A stretch of 64,000 nucleotides of DNA from Archivesica marissinica. Lineage: Eukaryota; Mollusca; Bivalvia; Venerida; Vesicomyidae. The stretch spans positions 92,566,530 through 92,630,529 of the forward strand of contig CM026390.1 of NCBI GenBank assembly GCA_014843695.1, read 5' to 3'. A model generated the notes under the pieces. It ran no database searches and was not told the origin of the DNA. It worked only from the letters and a program-made list of their open reading frames with translations. Position 1 is the stretch's first letter. Each line of letters starts with the position of its first letter. Shown here in pieces: positions 47,620 through 58,731 of the stretch. The position numbers and the translations under genes were made by a program.

Positions 47620-48085
47620 AGACCAAATTGCTTTCAGGTGCCATATAAGACCAAATTGCTTTCAGGTGCCATATAAGACCAAATTGCTTTCAGGTGCCAT
47701 ATAAGACCAAATTGCTTTCAGGTGCCATATAAGACCAAATTGCTTTCAGGTGCCATATAAGACCAAATTGCTTTCAGGTGCCATATAAGACCAAATTGCT
47801 ATCAGGTGCCATATAAGACCAAATTGCTTTCAGGTGTCATATAAGACCAAATTGCTTTCAGGTGCCATATAAGACCAAATTGCTTTCAGGTGCCATATAA
47901 GACCAAATTGCTTTCAGGTGCCATATAAGACCAAATTGCTTTCAGGTGTCATATAAGACCAAATTGCTATCAGGTGCCATATAAGACCAAATTGCTTTCA
48001 GGTGCCATATAAGACCAAATTGCTTTCAGGTGCCATATAAGACCAAATTGCTTTCAGGTGCCATATAAGACCAAATTGCTTTCAC
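47620..48085 (+). repeat. 28-bp minisatellite, about 16 copies
   Basis: Unit gccatataagaccaaattgc + tttcaggt; near identical copies. Confidence 0.94.
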
Positions 48086-48339
48086 ATCTCATTCATATAG
48101 GTGGCCAATGGAACAGAATCTGTCCCAAAATTGCCTGTTATGTAAACAGAACCACTGCCATACATTTGTATCCTCATAATAACTGGTTTATTGGGTCCGT
48201 AACAATTTGTGGTTGATGCTTCTGTGATTGTATGTGTGAATGTTTTGATGACCTATCTCAAAAATGAGATGAGAAAGCACACTGTTCAGTTGTTTGTATC
48301 CGCGAAACCTGCACTGCATTGTTGTGCCATATACACTGC

Positions 48340-49290
48340 TGCATCTCCATTCGAATATGAACCATTGGTGTTGCTGCATCTCCATTTGAATATGAACCAT
48401 TGGCATACCTGCATCTCCATTCGAATATGAACCATTGGTGTTGCTGCATCTCCATTTGAATATGAACCATTGGCATACCTGCATCTCCATTCGAATATGA
48501 ACCATTGGTGTTGCTGCATCTCCATTCGAATATCAACTATTGGTGTTGCTGCATCTCCATACAAATATGAACCATTAGCATACCTGCATCTCCATTAGGA
48601 TATGAACCATTGGTGTTGCTGCATCTCCATTCGAATATGAACCATTGGTGTTGCTGCATCTCTATTCAGATATGAACCATTGGTGTTGCTGCATCTCCAT
48701 TCAGATATGAACCATTGGTGTTGCTGCATCTCCATACAAATATGAACCATTGGTGTTGTTGCATCTCCATACAAATATGAACCATTGGCATTGCTGCATC
48801 TCCATTCGAATATGAACCATTGGTGTTGCTGCATCTCCATTCGAATATGAACCATTGGTGTTGTTGCATCTCCATTCAAATATGAACCATTGGCATAGCT
48901 GCATCTCCATTCAGATATGAACCATTGGTGTTGCTGCATCTCCATTCGGATATGATCCATTGGCATTGTTGCATCTCCATACAAATATGAACCATTGGTG
49001 TTGCTGCATCTCCATTAGGATATGAACCATTGGTGTTGCTGCATCTCCATTAGGATATGAACCATTGGTGTTGCTGCATCTCCATACAAATATGAACCAT
49101 TGGTGTTGCTGCATCTCCATTCGGAAATGAACCATTGGTGTTGCTGCATCTCCATTAGGATATGAACCATTGGTGTTGCTGCATCTCCATTAGGATATGA
49201 ACCATTGGCATCTCCATACAAATATGAACCATTGGTGTTGCTGCATCTCCATACAAATATGAACCATTGGTGTTGCTGCATCTCCATTCA
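48340..49290 (+). repeat. 35-bp minisatellite, about 27 copies
   Basis: Unit gaaccattggtgttgctgca + tctccattcgaatat with acaaatat and aggatat variants. Minus-strand open frames of repeated HQWFIF... type are artefacts of a frame kept free of stops by the repeat. Confidence 0.94.
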
Positions 49291-49495
49291 ATGACAACAT
49301 TTAAGCAGGTATGACTATTTCAATATTATTTAGTTGAAGCTTCAAGGTGAGATATTGTCATGGTGTTTGTTCACACGCTGGTCAATGTTTGTCAGGTAAA
49401 CCCCTAATGTCTAGCATCACATAGACAAAACAATCATCTCCTTGGCTGGTCACGTTTATAAATTGAAAACTGACATGGTAATAATTAAATATGAC

Positions 49496-49501
49496 TTTAT
49501 T
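49496..49501 (-). promoter_or_regulatory. Possible poly(A) signal of TSEN54
   Basis: Reading the minus strand, AATAAA occurs about 490 bases past the TSEN54 stop, just before the 35-bp minisatellite. It is only a candidate; a SINE D fragment lies between it and the stop. Confidence 0.25.
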
Positions 49502-49607
49502 TGCATGATGTATTGTGACGTCACATATTGCATGAATTGTTCACCTTACATGGTTCTGACTGACTGCCTGAGTTTGGTTCCCATTGTGTGAGATTGTTGC
49601 CAGCAAT

Positions 49608-49755
49608 GTAGTGGAGCCAGATCGGACAGGTGGGTTTTCTCCGGGTACTCCGGTTTCCTCCCACACGAATGATCACATTTACGCTTTCATCTGCACCAAC
49701 GAGAGTGATTGATATGGGTTGTAGAAACTTGCTTCGCCTTGCTTTTTTTTAAAAT
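49608..49755 (+). mobile_element. SINE D, 5'-truncated
   Basis: Starts at cagatcggacaggtgggttt and ends in the shared tail (gagagtgattgatatgggtt, cttgcttcgcc). Lies in the presumed TSEN54 3' UTR or flank. Confidence 0.78.
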
Positions 49756-49988
49756 GTAGTGGAGCAAATCCACAGGTGGTCTTCTCTGCACAGGCTCGAA
49801 CATGGATAAGCACCTGGGTAGCATTGCCAATAATGCAAGCCGGATAGCCGCTTGAAATAAAAAACTAATAGCACTTGAACCCATGGCTGCAGAGCAGGTG
49901 ATAGCAAGTTGAAACTGTAGAAACGAGTCCCAGAAATAACCGCTCATATTACCGGTGACATTGTGATCCTAGGGAGAAGATGCTTAGA

Positions 49989-50145
49989 TCATCCCAGGGA
50001 TATATCCTGTGGTAACGTCATGCCCGACATACAGTAGAATGCTATGATACCATTGTCAACCATAGCCCAGTGAAGGGAGGCTTCGTCATCCAAATACTCG
50101 TCAATAGCACTCACTGCCCTTAAATCTGGCAGAGCATCACTGCTC
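49989..50145 (-). CDS. TSEN54: TSEN54, terminal exon and stop
   Basis: Minus-strand exon after a taatttcag acceptor; its first base completes Lys (AA+G). It encodes SSDALPDLRAVSAIDEYLDD, EASLHWAMVDNGIIAFYCMS and GMTLPQDISLG-TGA. The pattern P-L-x-W-A-x-V-D-x-G-x-I-x-F-Y-x-(M/F)-x-x-x-x-L-P-x-D is the Sen54 C-terminal hallmark. Like other Sen54 proteins it lacks the Tyr-His-Lys catalytic triad of TSEN2/TSEN34, fitting a structural role. The seven exons sum to 610 residues with no frame break. The following 3' side (below 49989) contains a SINE D fragment and then a large minisatellite block. Confidence 0.95.
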
Positions 50146-50337
50146 CTGAAATTATAATAGCAAGCAGTGGTTGAGGGGATCATAAATTTGTCGGCTTATG
50201 AGTTTTGGTAGTAATGAAGCAAAGGCAACATCATTCTTCTTAATCCAAATATATTATGACACAGAGACCAGTGGCCATATAATTTTAATATTGGTTTTCA
50301 CCCCTCTAACTGTGAAAATATTTGAAATAAGTTTACA

Positions 50338-50585
50338 CTTTATTTATTTTACAACGATTGCGAAGCATGTTTTAACAACTTATATTAATCACTCTCGTTG
50401 GCGCGGATGAAAGCGTATATGTGGTCATTCGTGTGGGAGGAAACCAGAGTACCCGGAGAAAACCCACCTGTCCGATCTGGCGATCACCGTACCATCTCAC
50501 ATACTTCTCGGTCCAAGGATCAAACCCGGGTTGCATTGGTGAGAAGCGAGCACGCTAACCATTGCGCTAATCAGACAGCCAAAAT
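50338..50585 (-). mobile_element. SINE D, full length
   Basis: Reverse orientation: tail tttattttacaacgattgcg, body acccggagaaaacccacctg, head caaacccgggttgcattggt and aaccattgcgctaatcagac. In the last intron of TSEN54. Confidence 0.85.
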
Positions 50586-51235
50586 TTTGAAATATATGAT
50601 GGAAACTAATTACTAGTATGCATGTGGTTTTCAATTTACATCCGATGCAAGCACTTCAATCTTCATCAATTATCACATTAACATAAGTGTAAACAATACA
50701 TAGGCCCAAGATGGATACCTACCACATTACATAGAACAAGGAAAGGTAACTTCTGGGTCTGCTGTACATCCATGGATCTCATTGGTCAACAGTACAGCAG
50801 TCCACTTTTGGCTTCAAAATTCAATCTTTGGCGAAAGGTCTCTACTCTTGAGAAGTAAAGTTACCCTTTTGCATCAATAAATAAGTATTTAAGTTGGGTA
50901 GGGGTCAAGCCCCAATGGGTCTTAAGAGACTTAGTGCACCGTCAGGCTGACATTCCTTCATAAACCTGGACACAACAAGCAAATGTCCGAGTTCTCCACC
51001 AGAAGATCTTTTGCAATTGGGTGAAAATTGTAAAAGTAATTTGGACAGCCCCCTCCCCAAACTCTGAACAGAAATGCTTGGACAATCCCCTCCCTCACTC
51101 TGAAGGAAGATGTATGGACAGCCCTTCCCCCACACTGGAGGGAGATGTTTGAACAGCACCTCCCCCACTCTGAAGGGATATGTTACATGTAAATCAGTTA
51201 CATATTAAATACCTCTGATTTAAAAGCCTCTGATT
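50586..51235. other. TSEN54 intron with about 4 imperfect 42-bp repeats at 51040-51185
   Basis: Units like ggacagccccctccccaaac + tctgaacagaaatgctt recur with substitutions. No other feature. Confidence 0.6.
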
Positions 51236-51239
51236 AAAT

Positions 51240-51460
51240 GCTAATAGAATATTTACTGCTCATAATATTTACTGCTCATAATATTTACTGCTGCTCATAA
51301 TATTTACTGCTGCTCATAATATTTACTGCTCATAATATTTACTGCTGCTCATAATATTTACTGCTGCTCATAATATTTACTGCTCATAATATTTACTGCT
51401 GCTCATAATATTTACTGCTCATAATATTTACTGCTGCTCATAATATTTACTGCTCATATT
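51240..51460 (+). repeat. 16/19-bp tandem repeat
   Basis: taatatttactgctca and taatatttactgctgctca alternate, about 12-13 copies. Confidence 0.92.
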
Positions 51461-51586
51461 TGAACACATTCATTAAAGAGTTGACTAAGTGCAATAACAT
51501 TCTCAAATTGACCATTAACACATCACATGAAAGATCATTTAGATGGTTGTGTTAAATTTGAAATAATTACAACTGGCATACGTATA

Positions 51587-51765
51587 CAGTGAAACCCCTG
51601 AAAACTGGAATCCCTCTAAACTGGAATCCCTCTAAACTGGACAAATTTCTTGATCCTGAATTTTTCACTTCTTTGAACATTGTAAAAAATACCTCTGTAA
51701 ACAGGAATCCGTCTTTTCCCAATACCGAACATATTTTTATTAAATAAGTGTATTTTCAACTGTAA
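51587..51765 (+). mobile_element. Tigger/pogo-like left end fragment
   Basis: TA|CAGTGAAACCCCTGAAAAC with tandem ggaatccctctaaact matches the look of Tigger-like ends (compare 55385). No right end found; a minisatellite follows. Confidence 0.5.
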
Positions 51766-51779
51766 TTTACCCCTGCAAA

Positions 51780-52265
51780 CCAAACAGCAATGTGTCCTGA
51801 TCAAACCAAACAGCAATGTGTCCTGATCAAACCAAACAGCAATGTGTCCTGATCAAACCAAACAGCAACATGTCCTGATCAAACCAAACAGCAATGTGTC
51901 CTGATCAAACCAAACAGCAATGTGTCCTGATCAAACCAAACAGCAACATGTCCTGATCAAACCAAACAGCAATGTGTCCTGATCAAACCAAACAGCAACG
52001 TGTCCTGATCAAACCAAACAGCAATGTGTCCTGATCAAACCAAACAGCAATGTGTCCTGATCAAACCAAACAGCAATGTGTCCTGATCAAACCAAACAGC
52101 AATGTGTCCTGATCAAACCAAACAGCAATGTGTCCTGATCAAACCAAACAGCAATGTGTCCTGATCAAACCAAACAGCAATGTGTCCTGATCAAACCAAA
52201 CAGCAATGTGTCCTGATCAAACCAAACAGCAATGTGTCCTGATCAAACCAAACAGCAATGTGTCT
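51780..52265 (+). repeat. 26-bp minisatellite, about 18 copies
   Basis: Unit aaaccaaacagcaatgtgtc + ctgatc; a few units read caacatg or caacgtg. Confidence 0.94.
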
Positions 52266-52397
52266 TGGATGATCAACTATGAAACTTGCAATTCTTTTAA
52301 GCAAACAAGCGATTGTTTTCAGAATATTGTATTGTTCACTTAAAATCGATCAGTTCTTTACTAACTGCCATACTATATAACATGTGTCAGCTTCCTG

Positions 52398-52637
52398 TTA
52401 ACCCATTCAACACCAAGTAACTCACATGGACTGGTCCATGATATTCATAAACCAATAAATGAATCAGAAATCACATTTGGACAAGTTCATTTATCAAAAT
52501 GGGTAATTATGTCTAAAAATAGTCATATCACTGGCAAAAAGTGCAGATCCTGATGAGATGGCTCGTCACGAGCCGGCTCATCTGGATCTACACTTTTTGT
52601 AAGCCTATTTAGAGGTCTGTGGTGTTGAAAGGGTTAA
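52398..52637 (+). mobile_element. M1 MITE, TTAA ends
   Basis: Complete; shares diagnostic changes (aactcacatgg, gatattcataaacc, gtcatatcactgg) with the copy at 1220, so the two form a subfamily. Confidence 0.87.
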
Positions 52638-52754
52638 GCATTGCAGAGTTGAATTGTTAATTTAGGAGAAATCTACCTCACTATGAAAACTCCTCTAAAA
52701 GCGAAAACCACTTCAAACCAAACTTTATATTCGGTCCGGTGGCCGTTCAGTCAG

Positions 52755-52992
52755 TTTAGTTCATACAAATTTATTTTAGCTCGATTGCGAAACAAGTTCT
52801 TACAACTTATATTAATCGCTTTCGAGACCTCATTCCTGATGGAATCCATCGCCACGAGGGAGAGAGAAGAGGCAATGTGGAATTTAAATGCCTTGCCTAA
52901 TAATAGCACAATCGTAACGGCTCAAGAGGGGCTCGTACTCCGGGCCTTTCGCATATGAAGCAACCGTGCTACCGCTGCGTTATCATGACTTC
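52755..52992 (-). mobile_element. SINE E
   Basis: tacaaatttattttagctcg to tcgtactccgggcctttcgc and gctaccgctgcgttatcatg. In the last intron of TSEN54. Confidence 0.82.
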
Positions 52993-53060
52993 CATTTGAT
53001 TCGGTTTAGAGGGGGTACATTGTAGATATTATCTAGTTAAACCTCAAAATAATTGCTTAC

Positions 53061-53168
53061 TTTGAAACCTTTACTCTGAAATCTGGGATACCAGGCTTTG
53101 ACTTCTTGTACTTCGAGTTTGGAGCATATACATCAAAATCTGGCAACGTTTCTGGTTTAGTATCACAC
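53061..53168 (-). CDS. TSEN54: TSEN54, exon with FDVYAP motif
   Basis: Minus-strand exon after an attctacag acceptor, phase 2 in and phase 2 out (TCAAA|GTAAGC). It encodes CDTKPETLPDFDVYAPNSKY then KKSKPGIPDFRVKVS. FDVYxPxxxFKKxxPGxPxFR is the conserved start of the Sen54 C-terminal domain. The acceptor lies only 24 bases from the end of an M5 MITE, so the branch point may fall at or inside the transposon end. Confidence 0.93.
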
Positions 53169-53192
53169 CTGTAGAATATACACAAGCCAATA

Positions 53193-53368
53193 CAGTCAAA
53201 CCTGTGTTAGTGGTCACCTCCATTAAGCAGCCAACCTGTATTAAGCAGCCAGTTTCCCAATTCCCAATCAGTTGTTTTATTATATATTTGACCTCTATTA
53301 AGCAGCCACCTGTGTTAAGCAGCCACTTTCTGACTCCCTTGGCTGGCTGATTAAGACAGGTTAGACTG
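53193..53368. mobile_element. M5 MITE, uninterrupted, TA target
   Basis: CAGTCAAACCTGTGTTAGTG and the inverse of gacaggttagactg, with TA at 53191-53192 and 53369-53370. Internal copies of ttaagcagccacctgtgtta. Serves as the empty-site reference for the interrupted copies at 43914 and 28649. Confidence 0.87.
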
Positions 53369-53578
53369 TATATTGACAAACCTACATGGCCATAACTAGG
53401 GCTGTGCTCACAGTGCACTCGGGCTCTCATGTGGGACCCAGATGCATCTATAAATAGAATCACATTATTCATACCTTTCATCAAGACCAAAATTTCGGAA
53501 AGTTTAGGAGGAATGAATATGATATACCGAGAGCGACTCTTTATATTACAAAGCATATATCCATATTTGTTTTATCGC

Positions 53579-53821
53579 TTAGCCCATTCAACCCCAAGTA
53601 ACTGACATGGACTGGTGCATATGTTTAGACCAATAAATGAATAAGAAAATTACCTTTGGACCAGTTCATTGATCAAAATGGGTAATTTTATCTAAAAATA
53701 GTAATAATTATTACTGGCAAAAAGTGCAGATCCTGATGAGACGGCTCGTCACGAGCCGGCTCATCTGGATCTACACTTTTTTGTAAGCCAATTTAGAGGT
53801 CTGTGGTGTTGAAAGGGTTAA
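53579..53821 (+). mobile_element. M1 MITE, left TTAA mutated
   Basis: Starts ttagcccattcaacccc; ends gtgttgaaagggttaa. Confidence 0.84.
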
Positions 53822-53907
53822 GACATCAGAAGATTGAAACCCGTTATGATTTAAAATATGTGGCATTTTAAACGTACGTCAATTACGACGTCTTAGAAAA
53901 ACATATA

Positions 53908-54104
53908 CAGTCTACAACCGTTATGTCAAAGTCGGTTATGTCGAATTCTCCGGTTATCTCGAAGCCGGATCAAAGTCCAGTTTCAGACACTATCATTTTA
54001 CATATAATTGGCTCTGTTTATATCGAATTTCGTTAAGTCTAACTTCGGTTATGTCGAAGTATTTTGTTCGGTCCGACGGAATTCGACATAATGGATGTAG
54101 ACTG
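53908..54104. mobile_element. M4 MITE, TA target
   Basis: CAGTCTACAACC ... GGATGTAGACTG with flanking TA; close to the copy at 12973 throughout. Confidence 0.85.
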
Positions 54105-54321
54105 TATATTTTTATCTACAATTTTGTCCAATAGTACTTAATGCATGTAAAATAAAATGCTGATCTTGTTGTTTTAGTATAATGTATTACATCGGCTATC
54201 TATTCTTTCATGACAACAGTCTCACAATTATTTGGAAATTTTATCTATAGATAATACTAGTTGCTGTGGCAACACACTCAGCTTCCATTTGCAAGAAACA
54301 TTCATTTTCACTGAGACTTAC

Positions 54322-54376
54322 TTATTTCTGTACTGTGCATCATCTTCAACAACCTGCAACTGTTCTAATACTGCAC
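54322..54376 (-). CDS. TSEN54: TSEN54, small exon AVLEQLQVV
   Basis: A 55-base minus-strand exon predicted from splice sites and phase: acceptor ttccgcag, donor AATAA|GTAAGT. The two leading bases complete a Cys (T+GT) with the phase-1 end of the large exon, then AVLEQLQVVEDDAQYRN follows. The phase-2 end (AA) completes Lys with the G of the next exon. A short 'LLxxLxVI' helix at this position is typical of Sen54 between linker and C-terminal domain. The exon is short, so it rests on frame consistency, good splice sites and that weak similarity. A LINE 3' end and a Tigger remnant fill the intron before it. Confidence 0.72.
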
Positions 54377-54734
54377 CTGCGGAACAATCAACGTGCAACT
54401 GTGTTTTAATTCTCTAAATAAACAAAATATAAACTGTGACATATTATGGAAAACGTAATAAAATATCTGGTGAACTGTCCATGTGCGTAATTTATCTGCT
54501 GATAAATGTATACTTGTACATTTTACTAATCTGGTCCCCCTATTTGATCAATACGAAGTTGCCCACATTATTTTGATTTGTAATATTGCTGATTCTGTTA
54601 GATATAAACAAACGATTGTGGAAAATAGAGGTGTCTGGATAATGGGTCTTCTCTTGAATTTTAATTGGCATTTTATTAATCACCTCATTTGGAACCTCAA
54701 TATCAGCGTGATATCACCCTTGATATTACCGTAG

Positions 54735-55161
54735 CTGTTTTGTCACAATATCACATTCATGGCTGTTGTCACGAGATGATGCACCAGAATGTATCCCATG
54801 CAATACTCTATACACGGTGGAGCATATCTTAATACACTGTGTTGACCTTCAACCAATCCGGTTGCAGTACTACAATGTGGACAACATTAAAAAGCTCTTC
54901 GACTCTATCAGAGTAGAGTCCATCATATCATTTATCAAGGCAATAGGAATTTATAATAAGCTGTGATATCAATTGTTAATCATGCCTTTGTAGTAATCAT
55001 TCATTCATATATTACCTGTAATTAATCTTACGTCTTTATAACTTCTTAGTATTAATTTTTACATAATGCATATACTTATATTTCATACACTCGACAATAA
55101 ACATAACTTTAATGCGCGCTACATGACCTTAGATGTCGATGCGCCGTAAAACACCATTCAT
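54735..55161 (+). mobile_element. LINE 3' end (CR1/Jockey-like reverse transcriptase C-terminus)
   Basis: Plus-strand frame HSWLLSRDDAPECIPC, NTLYTVEHILIHCVDL and on to a stop at 54966. The Cys-x2-Cys-x7-His-x4-Cys zinc-knuckle-like pattern with TVEHxLxHC is typical of the region after the RT domain in CR1/Jockey-type LINEs. An AT-rich 3' UTR follows, ending around gcgccgtaaaacaccattca. The element lies antisense in a TSEN54 intron and is 5'-truncated and inactive. Confidence 0.75.
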
Positions 55162-55384
55162 TCAGCTGTTATGTGTTATTTGATATATGACAAGCTGACC
55201 TATTTATTGATGCAAAAGAAATGACGATGCAGCATCAACTTTTAAAATTATGATTGAAATACATCATTTTTTGGACGGAAAAGGTCTTGGACGGAAAAGG
55301 TCACCAACCAGTAATCATCATATTAATAATGTAAAATAAAACTTTTATTAAAACGACAATTTCACAAACTCTGAATTATATGTA

Positions 55385-56151
55385 CAGTAAAAACCCTCTA
55401 TGCGACCACCCCGATTTCGAGACCACCCCGCTATTGCGAACGATTTTTTTCAGAACGGAATATTTCACTATATATGTCAATGGTCGTTGACCCCGATAAC
55501 CAGACCACCCCGTTATTCCGTAATGCGACCAGTTAATTCAGACAAATGCCATTAATCCTATGCTAATTAAACCCCTAATAGGACCGCGGGCGATTTTCTC
55601 ACTTTCATTGATCACACCAGACATGATAAAACATTTTTAATTATGTCCCAGTTTTACGACAATTAAGCGATCACTTTATGGCATCGGTCAAGTGAGATAA
55701 ACACGGAAAGTGTTGATTGTAAATGATTGATTTTGATTGCATTTAATCTTTTGTATATTGTCTGGAGTGGAGTATCGCAGCTAAAGTTGTACTGCATGTG
55801 TAAGGACTTGGGCACTCTGTCACAAGCACAAGACTTAGCTAAAGTCCAAAATGAGATCGAGAAACAATCCGTGAAAGTGAAGTGTTTAAATAAGCAGTCA
55901 ACCGTTGAACGTTTTTTTAAATAATGAATGATTGATAGTGATATGTACTGTGTCCTAAACCATAGAAACAACCAGCTCTTCTGTACTTAAAACAGAAACA
56001 CCAAGACATTATCATGTGTGAAAGTACATTGTACATGTAGTAAAATGATCATAATTTGGTCTTCTTGACCAAACTCGATAACGAGACCACCCCGCTAATA
56101 AGACCACTTTTTGGAAGTCCCATAGGTGGTCTTATTATAGGGGTTTTACTG
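55385..56151 (+). mobile_element. Tigger-like (pogo) DNA transposon, internally deleted
   Basis: Left end CAGTAAAAACCCTCTATGCG and right end (reverse) CAGTAAAACCCCTATAATAA; both run on into 'gaccacc' motifs, and TA flanks each side (55383-55384, 56152-56153). A 65-codon plus-strand frame at about 55727-55924 ends QSTVERFFK, resembling the C-terminus of Tigger-type transposases. At 767 bp the DDE catalytic core is missing, so it can only be non-autonomous. Confidence 0.78.
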
Positions 56152-56235
56152 TATATGCGTATTCCACCATTACAAATTTCTTTTGCAAAGACAGAATATA
56201 GAATATTCAACAAGGAATCATAACTAATAATACAT

Positions 56236-56621
56236 CAGGGCTCGACAAATCCACTCGTCCGCTCGTATTTACGAGTGACTTTTCGATCTGGACGAGTAGA
56301 AATTCCAAGCCGCTTGCCCAGTCGGACGAGTGAAAATTTCAGCTAAATATCCAATATAAATCGAAGGAACAAAATAAAATAATATCCGTTTTACTTTCTT
56401 CGGAATGATTACCAGGCGTGGTAATGGGAAATCACCGAGGATATTTTAATGTGTTTATGCTACCACATAATTGCATTTATTAATAAATTAAAGTGCAATT
56501 CCGACGATTTTTAATTTTCCTAAAATACATGGGACGAGTGATAGTCCAATCTGGACGAGTGGAACAGTGGCATCACTCGCCCAGTAGGACGAGTAAGAAA
56601 TTAAAAATTTGTCGAGGCCTG
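56236..56621. mobile_element. MITE with CAGG ends (hAT-like?)
   Basis: Left CAGGGCTCGACAAATCCACT and right (reverse) CAGGCCTCGACAAATTTTTA. Repeated gacgagtg/cactcgtcc motifs are arranged as inverted copies inside. Flanked by tacat on both sides (56231-56235, 56622-56626). The CAGGG...CCTG ends look hAT-like, but hAT elements duplicate 8 bp, so the class is uncertain. Confidence 0.7.
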
Positions 56622-56855
56622 TACATGTAATGCTTAACAATATGTGATATCAATGTATGTATAGATGTAATGCATGTATAATATGTATGTATGAATGTAT
56701 GTATGTTATCTATGTATCAAAATAAAGGAGGTTACCCGATAGGGGCCTCAAAAAATTTAAAAAAAACAAACAAAAACAAGGAATCATCTTATTTTAAATT
56801 CCACATTTGATAAGAGTCTGAGTTTTTACCATAAAGTTTCAAATAGTGAACTTAC

Positions 56856-58072
56856 ATGTTGACCTGGCCAGTTCTGGCTTCACTAGTGGTTCCACCCTGT
56901 CGCCATAGAGATGAGGAAACACCGTTGACCTATCCCATGATGCTTTCCCCTTCTCAACAGCCATCTTGTATTCCTTCCAGTTCCTACAAGATTTCTTTAC
57001 TCTGTGCCATCCAGTCATGATTTCCGGATAAGAAAACTCCAAATCCTGCTCTGACATCTTGTCAAGGAACTTTTCCTTTTTCCTTAGTTTTTTAGTATTG
57101 ATGTACTCTTTCTTACAGTAAATATATTCCAATGAAAGAAAGTCCAAATCCGGTCCTTGGGGAATATAAGCAGTATTGGGTTTATTAACTAATACTGTTT
57201 CACTATTATTCTTAAAGTTTGGAAATATTATTTTATCAAAATTCCAATCTGATGACTGTAAATATGTCGGCCATGCAACACACTCTGCATTGTCATCACT
57301 GCTCTTATCACACTTTTGATCTAAACAAGTGTCAGAAACTTGTTCATTACAAGATGCAGCAGAATTCTTCTCCACACTATTACCTTCGCCTTGGTCAGTA
57401 TCATTTGCCAAATCATTTGAGTGATTTATCTGTTCAGAAAGTGTACTTATCACATTCTCCATATCAATATCCTGTGCTATATCCACTTCATGAACATCCA
57501 TCTCAGAGGTTTCATTGTTGAGCTTATCATTCTCAGCATCCTCATTTGGTGCCATTTCAACTGTGTCATGTTCAGGTTTGTCCAGACTTGCTACCTTTTT
57601 CTCACTACATTCCATATGTAAGTGGTTACCACTGTCAATACACTGATCTCTTTCTACTTTAGCATGTGTACTGCTGGCACATAGATCATTTGTTTCATTT
57701 ATGTTAGCACCACTACTAGACTGATTGCCTGTTTCACCTCTATTAGCTTCATTATCAGACTGTTTAACCATATTACCTCTACTGGCATCACGACCAGACT
57801 GATTGCCTGTTTCACCTCTATTAGCTTCATTATCAGACTGATTGCCTGTTTCACCTCTATTAGCTTCATTATCAGACTGTTTAACCATATTACCTCTACC
57901 GGCATCACGATCAGACTGATTGCCAATTCTATTTCTATCAGCGCTATCATCAAACTGGGTACTGGTTTTACAATTCTGAGCACTATCATTTCTAGCTGTA
58001 TCTTTTCTTAACTTCTTGTGGGAAACATGTTTATCTAGACCAATCTGCCTCTCATATTTTGTGAATTTGTAT
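56856..58072 (-). CDS. TSEN54: TSEN54, large exon with acidic disordered insert and 13-residue repeats
   Basis: The largest exon (405 whole codons) starts after a gtctttcag acceptor as (R)YKFTKYERQIGLDKH and ends T|GTAAGT in phase 1. The first half is low-complexity and charged. It includes at least five tandem 13-residue units of two kinds, QSDNEANRGETGN and QS(D/G)RDA(G/S)RGNMVK, spanning roughly 57715-57930 in DNA with a 39-bp period. The second half is acidic and then ordered: WPTYLQSSDWNFDKIIFPNF, a Lys-rich KKLRKKEKFLDKM, and NWKEYKMAVEKGKASW. A long variable linker between the N- and C-terminal domains is normal for Sen54, but the 13-residue repeat looks lineage-specific. An ATG at 58083 precedes the acceptor and is intronic. 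Confidence 0.9.
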
Positions 58073-58443
58073 CTGAAAGACAATATACTACAGATTTTTC
58101 ATTTACTATAATATTGAGTTACAATTTCTTTTATTAAACGACCATCTTAAATCCAGCCCGAACATTTTTACTATATAAATACATTCCATTAAAAGATTTT
58201 TCACTACAACCATCGACCACATGAAATCTGACCCAGCAGGTAAAATTATATCTATTAGAAGACCGTAATTGAAACTCAACAAAATTTCCCTTCGCCTTTT
58301 GCACCTGTTTAAACCAGTGAATATGTTTGTACATGGTTACAATTGACCTAGCTTTCTAACTGCCAAGCAAACAAACTATGTTCATGGTCGGTGGACTGGG
58401 AGAAGTATAATTATTGATACAATACAATTGGTACAATAACTAC

Positions 58444-58592
58444 CTTCCTTGATGTCGCAGTACCACATATCCGATCCTGCGCAGATGGGTATACACTTGA
58501 TAGAATTCTAACTGTATCGTTTCTTCCAACAACAGTGAATATGCTTCCTGGATACTAATAGGTAAACCTTGATACCACATCTCTAATATACC
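58444..58592 (-). CDS. TSEN54: TSEN54, exon completing the N-terminal Sen54 domain
   Basis: Minus-strand exon after a ttactgtag acceptor, phase 0 in and phase 2 out (GGAAG|GTAGTT). It encodes GILEMWYQGLPISIQEAYSL, LLEETIQLEFYQVYTHLRRI and GYVVLRHQG. The motifs GLPxSxQEAYxLLL and EFYQVYxHLRRxGYVVxR are the clearest Sen54 signature in the window; in family members this region forms the winged-helix-like N-terminal fold. The next exon starts with a single base completing Arg (AG+A), keeping the frame. The 58134-58334 minus-strand open frame between them is not needed and is treated as intronic. Confidence 0.96.
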
Positions 58593-58731
58593 CTACAGTA
58601 AAACATTGCATTAAATAAATACATGCTATAGGTCTCTGCAATATTTGTCAAATAACTTATAATAATAGCTATTTGCTTAAGTTCTCGCCAATAGACATGT
58701 CATAAATTGTCACATTTAATGAGGTCATCAC

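Noticed and set aside
47620..48085. Regular 28-bp repeats that could be mistaken for a CRISPR array
   Set aside because: There are no variable spacers; the units are directly contiguous, and the genome is eukaryotic.
48188..49287. Several minus-strand open frames with repeated HQWFIFEWRC-type peptide
   Set aside because: They are overlapping frames of one 35-bp minisatellite, not a repeat protein.
49687..49947. 86-codon minus-strand open frame just after the TSEN54 stop
   Set aside because: It runs into a SINE D tail and has no recognisable similarity; more likely 3' UTR.
54483..54734. 83-codon plus-strand open frame next to the LINE end
   Set aside because: Could be a decayed part of the LINE but no motif supports it, so it was not annotated.
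58134..58334. 66-codon minus-strand open frame between two TSEN54 exons
   Set aside because: The flanking exons join in phase without it, and it shows no Sen54 similarity.
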